A stretch of 64,000 nt of DNA from positions 186,001 to 250,000 of the forward strand of contig JBBPBK010000086.1 in the NCBI GenBank assembly GCA_039720395.1, read 5' to 3'. Below are positions 20,641-31,968 of this stretch, one piece after another; positions within the stretch are counted from its first letter, which is position 1, and every line of letters begins with the position of its first letter. The position numbers and the translations under genes are program-made. The stretch is from Liquidambar formosana (taxonomy: Eukaryota; Streptophyta; Magnoliopsida; Saxifragales; Altingiaceae). The notes beneath the pieces are model-generated. The model made no database searches and was not told where the DNA came from. It was given only the letters and a program-made list of their open reading frames with translations.

Positions 20641-22635
20641 TATATATATATATATATATACTAGATATGGGTACATGTGCATTGCACGTGAATAATCTTT
20701 AAATAATAAAAGATATATGAAAATTCATAAAATTTTCATATATGTATAAGACATGGAAATCTAATTATTTGTTACTTTTTGTTGAAAACATAAATCTCAT
20801 TTAAAAAACATGTACATATATAATATTCTTAATATGTATTTCATTTAGATCATTAAAATAGATGCTCAACACAATAGGTCAAAATTCCTTCCACGACTAG
20901 GCGTCGTGGTAAGAATAAGAAGTTAACTAGGAGGCATATATGCATAATAGTGATAGAGACTATATAGAATTCATATAGTGGACATAATATCTCTCCTTTT
21001 CTTTTCTTTTTTCTTTTTTTTTTTTTTTTTTTTTATGCTAGAAAATAAAGATTCTTAATTGGTTACATATGAGGGGCAAATAAGTATTTAAAATTTAAAA
21101 TAAGAGTGTAATGATCAATTAAAAATTTTTCTAAAATACAGACTTTTATAGTTAGTATAGATATAGATATATATATATATATTGTTTTTACTAGACATGA
21201 ATCTATCTGCTTTTATTTTTCATTAGATATATATATATATAGATAGATGGATATTTTACAAGAAATCATTTTTCTTTTAACCAGTTATTTGAATTGAAGA
21301 GACTTTTTAGTTATTTAATGATCCTAGAAAAGAAAAAGGTGAAATTCCGTTCCTTTGTTTCTTGGTGCCAAATCCCTCTTTATCTCTCTGGTTCTTGAAT
21401 GAGAGATTTAGAAACTGAGAGCTCGATAAAAGCTGCATTTAACATATATTCATTTTTTTTATTTTTTTATTTTTTTGCAAAAACACCCAACATAATAGTT
21501 AAAATCTACAAAATTTATCAAATTTTAAAAAAATTAAAGCTTACAAAATTTACCTTGTCGTGTCCCTGAAGTGTCGGAACCGTGTCCCTTAGGTGTTGAA
21601 GCTGTGTTCGGGAAGTGTTTGAAATTATTATTATTATTATTATTTTTTACCGGACACTTTGGGGCCGTATCCGACACATGTTAGGCAAGTGTCGGTGTTC
21701 AATATGTGTTAGACACGAACACAGCCACTCCAGACAACACAGCTACTCTGGAGGAGTGTTCGTGCTTCCTAATTCACAAGACATCAAAGATAAAAAATAA
21801 TAATAATAAAAAATCAGTAAATGTTTTGCAAGAAGCTTTAGAGGAGATTGTCGATATCAAATCTTCATCGAAAGAGAAACTTGTGGAATTTCATCATAGC
21901 CTCAAATCAAAACCTATTTTAATCTTGTAATTGAAATACATAGTTTTGATTCTATCGGGTTGAGAAGTTCAATAAACTTTCAATCTTGATTCGATCAATA
22001 TTACCAATCAATTGCAAAGCCGACCAAAAAACCTTATTAGTCAAATTTAAATCTTTGTCAAAGTACAATAAAATATTTTGATTTCAACAAGTTTTGTGCC
22101 ACATCATTGCTGGTGCTAGACTCTAGGAACTTCCATGTCATTTGAAAACCTTGGATAGGAAATTAGGAATAAATGAACATATATAGGTCCATTTTTTTAT
22201 TTCTTGAAAAAACAAATAATGGACCACCTATGTAGGTCCATTATTAGACAAAGCTAGTTTGGTATATTCACCTCTCATGATGAGAAATGAGAATTAAAAC
22301 CGCTCTTGAATCGATTAAGCGAGTGGTGAAGTGATTGGAATGGGCTGATGGCACATGATCGATCTAAGGGAGCCATCACTTCTCTACTAACTCCATTATG
22401 TTTTTGCCGATCTTTTTCGAATCTTTTTTGGATCCTTGACAATGTGACATGCAGCAGCCCCGCCCCGCTCGATCAGAATATTCTTCCCCCCACCACCCAA
22501 TTTCTTCAATTTCAACTCAAAATCTTTTGGACTGCGATCGATGATCACCCTTCCAACTTGTCTCACAACTAAATGAGGTTTTTTCCCTTCTTCTTTTTTT
22601 TTTTTTTTTTTTTTTTTTTGGTGTTTTTGGCAAGT
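20641..22635. other. AT-rich, microsatellite-bearing spacer
   Basis: TA runs at about 20641-20660, 21165-21182 and 21227-21240 may frame an old element (GGGTACATGTGCATTGCACG just inside the left end), but the ends do not match well enough to call. A T-run is at 21006-21034, and a GTGTCGG/GACACG-rich stretch lies at 21560-21740. Short frames (21615..21930, 22348..22572) have no known motifs. Confidence 0.4.
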
Positions 22636-22835
22636 CTATTTGTTTTTGAGAGCAAAACAACTACTACTGTTGGCCCACCTCTTGCCAAAGGATGAAGAGG
22701 ATAACAAGGAAAGAGCTTCTTTCAATGAGCCATAATTATTATTGGCCACCGGAGAGTAGAGACAAATAAAGCAGACTATCGTCTGGGAGTTGCGTATACG
22801 GCTGCTTTGAGCAGGTTCTTTGTATTGCAGCTGTT
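22636..22835 (+). pseudogene. Relic of the 3' end of a second OCT gene
   Basis: Near 22688-22735 the sequence reads KDEEDNKERASFNEP followed by TAA, lining up with the OCT C-terminus at 17331-17374 (DEEEEKERANLQWA, stop). Similarity continues into the 3' flank: AGAGACAAATAAAGCAG here against AGAGACAAATTAAGCAG after the intact gene, then TTGTATTG and TGTTGTATTC motifs in the same order. Upstream, only a few codons (LFV, K) still match before a frame change. It is best read as the remnant of a tandem OCT duplicate whose body has been lost. The match is visible in the sequence; the duplication history is inferred. Confidence 0.65.
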
Positions 22836-23007
22836 GTATTCTCAAATCTTTTTTAACTTTTATTAACTTTTATAGAAATAGCGTAATGATCCTATCAGCA
22901 CATGTTGATATAGGTTTATATCAGCACGGCTACAAACGGACAATTATTTGACCCGTGGACGACATTTGTAGTCAATCAATTGTATGTTTGTAATCAGTCA
23001 ATTGTAG

Positions 23008-23138
23008 ACCCGTGTTTGTTTGGCCGGAATGGGAGAGAATCGGAGTGGAATGGAAAGAGAGTTCCATGGTGAATGCGGCTATTCATCATTGAAATCTCAT
23101 TTTCTACCGTTCTTATTCCGGCCAAACAAACGTGCTGT
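23008..23138. repeat. Fold-back MITE (about 130 bp)
   Basis: The arms GTGTTTGTTTGGCCGGAATG (left) and GCACGTTTGTTTGGCCGGAA (complement of right) are nearly identical, flanking a short loop. Target duplication not resolved. Confidence 0.65.
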
Positions 23139-24244
23139 AAAAGATTAGGAATCCAAGCATCAACGGCAAGTTATACATCTTATGATAATTCCTATTCTAA
23201 GAATGAGAGAGCAAATGAAAACTACTAAGATTTGTGAGTTGAACGGTATCATAAGCAGTTATCCAACATATGGCAAATAGGTCAGAATTGAATACGCTCT
23301 AGGAAAAGATGATTAATTATTTTCATTTGAAGTATGGCAGAAATAACACTCAGCCAAGCTAATGATATTACAAGGAAAGAGAGTATGACCTACCAGTAGA
23401 GCTTCATAAGCTATATAAGCCAAATGAAGAATTTTATTTTTGGAGCCATGGGCAGCCTCCAAATACCCATCCAATGAACGCTACCAGAGAAGATTGATGT
23501 TGGCACTATAGAACTCGCTAGAAAGATTGACAATTGTGCGAAGAAAAATTAATGAAACCATGACATTGAAGATGAACCAATAAATAAACTAGAAAGACTG
23601 CTAAGTAGCAGTTGGTATTAAATTTGGGACAAATTCAACCTGCTAGCATTGATGAAAATCAAAGTTTGTCCAAGAAGGATGTAACACCTATCATTCACGA
23701 TCAACAATGAACTCGAGTGGGACCTCTACCCTGCAACGCCTGTTTCAATCTAAACAAGAGTTGTTTCAATCTAAAGAGTTGTCTCATGGAATCAGAATCC
23801 AAAGGATAAAAGGTTAGTTTCTGAGTCATTTGTTGATGTTTAGAGTTGGTGTAGTTGGGTTTGAATTACTGCAGACGCTTTTGGACCAAGAACTATAAAG
23901 AAACATTTTGCTGAAAAGCTTTGGTGGTTCACCATAAATGTCATGCCGCATACATGGAGCAAAGGAACTAAACCAGACAATGTAACAACTGCTGTCAGAC
24001 AAATTATTACAAGAGCCGATAATGACACAAAATTTCCAAAACATAAATAAAAACTCAAATCAATTTCAGATTCATTTGTCTGAAAAAGATGGTGGACATG
24101 ATCAACCTTCGCGTACCATTTTTTTTTTTTTTTAGGTGCTGAGAAGAAGATTACCTTCACGTACCAGTTAACTCAGTATAATCTTAGGCATTGAGGATGT
24201 TGAAACTCACCCAATATTATCATCGGGATGAGCCTTCTGACCTT
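23139..24244 (-). other. 3' flank, probably including the 3' UTR of the 24245-37377 gene
   Basis: No other gene is recognised. The region directly after the stop codon (below 24245) is the expected 3' UTR of the minus-strand gene. Short frames (23826..24160) carry no motif. Confidence 0.4.
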
Positions 24245-24325
24245 TTATTTGTAATGCTGAGATACCTCCCACGCAACCTTATCCATGAACTGGCATTTCT
24301 TGTCAAATCCCCAGCCAGGGTTGCT
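24245..24325 (-). CDS. Exon 4 of the Gly/Arg-rich mitochondrial-type gene
   Basis: 27 codons including TAA at 24245-24247, after TGCAG|AGCAAC. It encodes SNPGWGFDKKCQFMDK...SQHYK. It is too short for ORF finding; I located it by the family's conserved C-terminus. Confidence 0.85.
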   Translation of the reverse strand, partial: SNPGWGFDKKCQFMDKVAWEVSQHYK

Positions 24326-27300
24326 CTGCATTGTAAAATTTATAAGAAATAACAATTCTTATGTAGCTTTGCAAACCAAATAAGTGCAAAAGGAATATTT
24401 CTAGGTAGTAGTATCCTCAGCATTGCCTCTCTTGTATTCTTTTCTAACATTTTTCTTAAACATATTAAAATAAGAAAAACAAAAAAGAGGCAATAAAAGT
24501 TAAAAACACCCAGGTTAACAGTCATGAATATTTCTAGGTAGTAGTATCCTCAGCATTGCGTCTCTTGTATTCTTTTCTAACATTTTTTCTTAAACATATT
24601 AAACAAGGAAAACAAAAAAAGAGGCAACAAAAGCAAAAAACACCCACGTTAACAGTCATAGTCGATTGCGTGAAATGGAAATTGTTTCATGACTCTTAAA
24701 TTGAAATAGCCTCTTCATATAATTTATGCATAATATTTTTCAAAAAAACATCCGTTTCCACACAAAGGAAAAAATTGTTTGGAAACAAGACAGGTAGCAT
24801 ATAATACGATTTTAAAAAGAAAAAGCATAAGAGCTTTTTGTATTAAAAAACTCCAAACAAAAACACACACACACACACACACGGAGGTTGGATGACTCAT
24901 GTCCCCTGAGCTACAACAGCGAAGTTCCACTGCCCAAAAATGTCTCCCCATCCAAGCATCAAACAAAAGAATCAGAACAACCATGAACGGTCCCATTTTG
25001 TGGATAAACCACACCAAAAAATCAACTTAATGATGGAGGAAGGGTGTTCTTGAAAAACGCTTAAAGACTACATCCATTTCTTTGGCTCCTAAAAAGGTGA
25101 AGCAGTTGATATTAGAGATTTCCATCCATGGGCCTAGTGGAAAGTGCAAATAAATTTTTCTCTAAAGTTCCAACAGAAAAGGCTAAAAAAGGTCGTGGAT
25201 AAAGTGGCATCTCATAGTCAAGATGCCTTTGCTAGTGAGAGGCAATTTCTAGATGCAATACTTATAGCCAATTAACATGTTGACACAAGAACTAAGAAGT
25301 GGGTGCCCATGGCTAATGATGCTAACTTAATTAAGAGCTTTGTGATGGAGAGAGAGAGAGAGAGAGAGCATATTTCTATATACTATATGCAGATTATACT
25401 ATTATCTTTTGTAGTCCAAGTAGAGATCAACTTCGGTAACAGAGATACGTATTGCTTTGTTTTGAAGCAGTGTCGGGGTTGAAGATGAACTTGGGCCAAA
25501 GTGACTTGTTTCCGGTGAGAGATGGGGTGGATGCAGCAAATTTGGCTACTAATTCTTGTTGTGGAGTGGGATGCCTTCCTACTAAATACTTGGGCTTACT
25601 GTTGGGAGCTTCTTTTAAGTCAAAAGGTTTGAGACACCGTTGTTGAGAGAATCGAGAAAAGATTGAGTGCTAGGAAGAGACGTTATTTCTCAAAAGAGGC
25701 AAGTTAACTTTGATTCGTAGTACTTGTAAGTCACACTCAAGCTTCCTATTTTGGTCGCTAAAAAGTTGGAAAAATAAATTTTCTTTGGTGAATTTAGGTG
25801 ATAAATTCAACTTCCATTTCATGCACACTCAATTTGTTCTCCTCGAGAGCTGAATAAAGCAGTTTTGGGGAAATGGATTTGGGGATTTGTGATCAATAGA
25901 AGATTCTTTCTGGAGAAAGGTTGTGATTTGGAAGTATGGCTGCAAAAAGGCGGAGTGGTCGGCTAAAGAGAGTACATGAAAGTCATGGGGTTGGTTTCAG
26001 AAAGTTATTATGAATGATTTAGACTCTTTTGTTAATGAAGATAGGTTTTAAGTAGGGGTTGGTTTGCAGAATAGATTTTGGTTAGATGGTTGATGCAGGA
26101 AGTTGTCTGAAATTGTGGTCTCATGTCATGCCTTGGAATATTGTTTTTGCTAGGAATTTCCATGATTAAGCACTTGAGGTGTGTCATCATTGTTTGAAAG
26201 GCTTTATAAATATGGTTAATGGAAGACAAATTTGGAAAGAAGGATAAATGGGTTTTTTTTTCGGTAAAATCATACTTATAATGCTTTATATAGAAGTGGT
26301 GTTAGGGGCTTCATGACTTCAAAGCTTTGGTTGCCAAACATTCCTTCAAGGGTGGCTTTTTTCACTTCGATAGTAATAAGGAACAAATGTTTGATAATGA
26401 ATAATCTAATTGGGAGAAAATTTGTTTTTCCTAACCAGTGTATTAAGTGTTAACATGTGGCTAAGTCAGTGAATTGTCTCCTTTTACTTTGGTGAGTACT
26501 TTTTGTTTGGTGATGTTTGGTTTAAATTAGAATTTTCTTCAAACAGTTCTCCAATTGATGCAAAGGTAGTTGTGTAAGAATGTTGACGCCTATTCCTTTT
26601 TGGTTTGGAAGATAGTGCCTCGTGTTATTTTTTGGGCTCTTTCAAATGAAAGGAAAAGAATTTAAAAAAAAAAAAAATTAAATATTATTATGTCAAAATG
26701 TCAGTTTCATAGTTAAAATTTAGGTTAGTTAGCTCTCTTTTTGCTTCGAAAGTTCAAGTCGGTTTACATAATTGAGTACCATTCTTTAGTTTTTTGATTC
26801 CTTATCAATTTATCATGGTAATTGACCTTTTTAGTCTTTGTATACCTCACGTGTACAGGGGCCCTTTGTATACCTCAATTTGTACTCCTCACATGTATGA
26901 GGTTATCCTTGGCAGTAAATTATACCTTTTCAATTTATCATATATACCTTCCCCACATTCCCCCATCCCCCACTTTTTCGCACTTCTGATAAACACAACA
27001 AATTATCTTCTAAGTGCAACCATCTTTTATGAGTGCACCACTGAACATGTGCATTGTCCATCTAAATTGGTTCAGATACCATTACTCAAAATGCAGACAT
27101 GTTGTCTCAAAGAATGTGTCTTACACATTCACAACATGTCCTCGACAATTGTTTCATCTATGACAAGAAAGTAGATCCCCTTGTTGCAAAGATGGTCAAT
27201 TGGACCAATCATCTCTTGGACCTGCAGTAAGATTTTTAATACAGCATATATCCATCCCCATGCCTCAAGCACAAGGCTCAAAAGCAAAGCATTCCAATAA

Positions 27301-30300
27301 GAAAAATCAGTGAACCAACTCTACTACTCTAGCATGATGTTTTTAATAAACATTAATCACGCCTAATGTAGAATTAACATAAGATCGGAGAAGGCCAAAA
27401 GTAGAATACTAACCTGGAGAGAAAGAACTGCACGATTAGCAAACTGCTTTACAGAAGCAGGTGCACTTTCAGGAAGAGTTTTTGCAACTCTTTCCAACTC
27501 TTCTTGTTGTTTCTTTGCAGTTACTCTATCAGGACCACTGTAGTAATCAACAAGCTCTTTCAGATATGGAACTTTCTCCATTGTTTCTTCCATGATTTCC
27601 TAGTAAAGTAAGAAAGGTCAGAAAGATACTGACAGCAAAAGTTTTGAACAAGTTACAAATTAAAAGTACTATACTATCCATTTCTACACAAATTCCTATA
27701 AATTAAACAGTACGTAAGTTTTACTACTATTCCTGTCTGAAACTAAAAAAAATAAATAGATTAAGAAGAAAATCCATAGCTTCCCATTCTATGTTCGATG
27801 CGAACACTTAGTGGTTTGAGAACTGATCTATCACATAAGGAGACATTAGAAGGACAAGGGGGAGCACCTGTCAAAACTTGACTGGCATAAATAATGACTC
27901 TAGGTCTCAAAAAGGTTAATATGATAAGTAGGTAACATGGGAAGTAGGTAACTCACATGACACATGCATGTGCACACACGCACATGCACCCTCATACACA
28001 CTCAAAATCTTGTGATGTGATATGGCAAGCAACGAGACACAGGGCAAGCAAGCACATATTAAAATTTGACCATACAAGTCATGAATTCATGACACTTTGT
28101 AGGGGTGAAACTACATATGCTTTGGAGGGGTACCATGACCCCTCCAAAGATTTGAAAATGACTTGTATTCTTGTTTGCACATAAGGAAATTTTTTGAAGG
28201 AATTATCAGCGTCCCCTCCAAGATACTGTTTATGTCAAATATGTCCCCCCCAACCAATCATAAGTACGTGTTCCTTCTCATGCCTATTCTTTCATATTCT
28301 ATTCCAAAAACCAATTGGACATGAATCTACTAAAGTCCTAAAAAAGTGATCATTTGCTGTAATTTTGGCAATTCAGCATAATATGACTTGTGTGAAAAAT
28401 TCTAGCACGACTTCATGAATTAAGAACTATATATAAGAAATTTACTCTAGCCCCTCCAAGGAGAAATTCCTGGTTACATCCTGTCTTCTCGTTTCACCAA
28501 GGTTAATATGGGGAGAAGGAAATACACACACAAACAAGCGCACACATGCGGTCATGCGGGTACACAAAACATATAGGGATGTGGAGCTACTACACTGAGC
28601 AATAAGACATTTGAAGAACCAGAAAGCATGTGTCAGAATCGGACAAATATGGGTCATAATTCTTGGCCAGTTGGCCTCACCAAGGCAGTAGGAGGAAGGA
28701 ATGAACACAGAACTGTGCACACACACACTTTTCTATCATTAATTCGCATCAATAATCTATTCTTATCAAAGTTTAAACTTCCAATACTCCAAGATTAAGC
28801 TTCCAAGATAATCATAAACTCATTTCAATTTATTAAAAAAAATTCATGGTTGAAATAGTTAACCAATTTATTATTGATCTAGTAATGTGCCAGAGATTGG
28901 TTCACTGATGATAACCATTACTTACAGGTATAGTTCTACAACTTTTTGATAACGAGGAAACCTTTGGGCAAACCTCAAGTCCATATAAGATTGCACAACC
29001 CATATGGACCAAGTAAGTCCAAGGCCCGTGAGAACCATAAAACCTTCTGTGGGTGGCCCCAAGGGGTTTAGCAAGAGTCAAACTCAGAACCTTCACTTCT
29101 TGAGGCATGGTCCCTTGCCAACTGAGCTACTCCTTGGAGTTGCAAGTATAGTTCTACAATTATATTACATTATCAATGTATTCTTTGTATATGTAAGTTA
29201 TAGCCTTATAGGCCATATTTTTTAGATGTTATACGTCTCTAATACCAAGTTCTTAAATATTACCTGTAAAAGATCTCTAAGCCCTTCTTGTTATAGTTTT
29301 CAAAACAATTCCTATTATGCTTCCCTAATGTATTCTAGTTGCTTCCCACTTCCTCTTCCATTCCCCTTCTAGCACTCCTATTCGCTAGTTGTTACATTAA
29401 CCATAAGCTATTAACACTCCTCAAAGCTGGAATGACAAAAGATGGGGTTCATAAAATAATAGTAGGTCAAAATGTTGTGTTTTATTTAATTTATATTCTG
29501 TTATTATAAATAAATAAAAAATTATATTCTGTTTATTATTATTATTTTTAACCTGCTAAATTTTTTTTTTTTCAAAATATTGTTCGTATAATGCATAGTA
29601 AAGAACTAAATACAATTAGAAAAAATAATCTTATGGTATAATGTACTCCCTCCGTCCCACAAAGATTGGCCATGTTTGACAAAACACGCAGTTTAAGAAA
29701 AACCATCATTTCATTGACTTGTCCTTTATTAAACTCTATTTTTCCAAAAGTACCCTCACCTACTTTTTATTGGGTTTTGTGTTGAAAATAATTATTGAAA
29801 TAACAAGGGGTAGTATAGGAAGTTCAAAAAAATTATGATTTAACTTTTCAAAATGGACAAACATTTTGGGACAAAAAAAAGTTGCAAAAATGGCCTATCT
29901 TTGTGGGACGGAGGGAGTACGTAACTTCAGCTTTAGCATAACAACTTCATAGTTGTTAAAAGCGCGCCTCAGGCGCACCTAGGCGCGAGGCGCAGGCGGG
30001 CGCAAGGGTTGGGCTTCGCTCTGGGCTAGGCGAGGCAATATCCATAAGGCGCGCTTAAAGCGCGCTTTTTGGGCTTTTTTCAGAGGCGTAAAGCCCTCTC
30101 GAGGCGCGCCTTAGTGACCCCCAGCCTTCTTTTTGTAAAAAAATAAATTTAATACAACTTTTTTATATCTGTTAAGTTGAGATTGTATAGCAACCGTTGG
30201 ATGGATTAAAAATTGAAAAAAGCAAAAAAAGAAAAACAAGGGAAAGAGCACTTTCCAGTTTCGAGCCCTAGCTCTCTTCGAAGCTCCTACGATCCAGCCT

Positions 30301-31926
30301 TCCAGCTCCAGTGGTGCAGCCCTCCAGCTGCAGCAGTGCAGCCCTCGTCGACCAGGTACGTACCTCCCCCTCTTCTTCTTCTTCTTCTTCTTCTTCTTCT
30401 GCTTCTTCTTCTTCTTCTTCTTCTATTTTCCAGTTTTCGCTATTTTCTGATTTTCAAAAGTAAAAGCTCCAGCAGTACTGTTCTTCCTCCTCCTCCTTCT
30501 TCTTTTTCTTCTTCTTCTTCTTCTTCTTCTTCTTCTCTGTTTCTTCTTCTTCCTTCTTCTATTTTTCGAATTTTGCTATTTTCTGAGTTTCGAAAATAAA
30601 AGCTCCAGCTACCAGGTACTGTTCTTTATTCTTCTTCCTATTTTTTTTCTTCTTCTCTGTTCCTTCTTCTTCCTTCTTCTTCTCTATTCCTTCGTCTTCT
30701 TTTTCTTCTTCTTCTTTCTTCTTCTATTTTTCGATTTTTGCTATTTTCTGAGTTTCGAAAATAAAATCTCCAGCTACAAGGTACTGTTCTCTATTCTTCT
30801 TCCTATTTTTTTTTCTTCTTTTCTGTTCCTTCTTGGGTTTTATTTGATGTGGATTGTGGTCATGAGTGATTTGTTGAATCTTTAAAGTTTTACATGATTG
30901 CATATTTGTATCAAATCATTTTGGGCAAATTTGTAATGTTGTTTGATTTAGTATGATAATTAATTTATTAATAGAGTGGAAATTGCTACATACTATGTAG
31001 CTCTAACCAATTGAGCTTATAGGCCAAAAGATAAGAGTATTCAATTTTATATGTTTAAATTGTTTATTTTTGTTAGCTGCATTTGACAAAATATTTTTTA
31101 TTTATTTTCTTTAAAATGTGCGCCCCACTTCCCTGAAGCCTGCGCTTTTCTTGCGCCTCGCGCCTAGGCCCCAAGAGACCTTTGCGCCTTAGGTGCGCCT
31201 TGCGCCTTTAATAACTATGAACAACTTGTTGATTTTCAACCACTACATTTGTTTTGGTGGTGAATGGTGAGCCATATCAATTTATTATTTACTCTATGTT
31301 TATTTATAAAGTAGGAACAATTGAACATCATTAATTTTTAAGGTTTAACTTAAATAGTTTAACTCTAATCCTTCTTTAATTACTTGTTATAATCATGTTT
31401 ATTATATGGAAGCTAGAAAAAAGTATTAATCATACGCAAAAATGACTTTAAAAACTTCATTAAATGTTTTACCCATACTTTAAAATGTTGCTATGTGGAA
31501 TAAAATTCATTAAAACTCCTTAAAAACAGTTTTTCTTTTTTTTTTTCTTTTTTTCTTTTTTTTTTTGATGAAGTAAAATGTGAGAATCAATAAATTTAGA
31601 GCATCTTGTGCAAGCCTAAAATAAAATTCATGACAATGGTCACCAATTCCCATTTACATATCGCTTTGATACCCGATTCCCATTAAATCTTTAGCGATAG
31701 CATTAAAGTGTCTATACCCTGTATTTAAAACCATGATATTGCATTTTATGAAAATGATGCCATAGTATTTTGTGATACAAGTGGGGACCAAATTTGTTAC
31801 TTAAGATGCGTGTTTCTAAGTGATGTACTAGCTTTCCAATTTTTCTTATTAATTTTCATATTTGCCACATTTTATAGGGTTTTCCTTGAAGATGTGTTCA
31901 ATTTGTTTCAAAAAGTTGGACCACAA

Positions 31927-31968
<42 letters not shown>

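Noticed and set aside
20641..21240. Element framed by TA runs with GGGTACATGTGCATTGCACG near the left end
   Set aside because: The right end does not mirror the left well enough and TA runs prevent reading a target duplication.
26794..27174. 126-codon plus-strand ORF in intron 3
   Set aside because: No motif, and it overlaps an intron of a well-supported gene on the other strand.
29111..29145. tRNA-like sequence (TAGCTCAGTTGG)
   Set aside because: It is the head of a SINE bounded by target duplications; no complete tRNA cloverleaf follows.
30213..30599. 128-codon ORF rich in Leu and Ser
   Set aside because: It is the translation of CTT microsatellites inside the hAT element.
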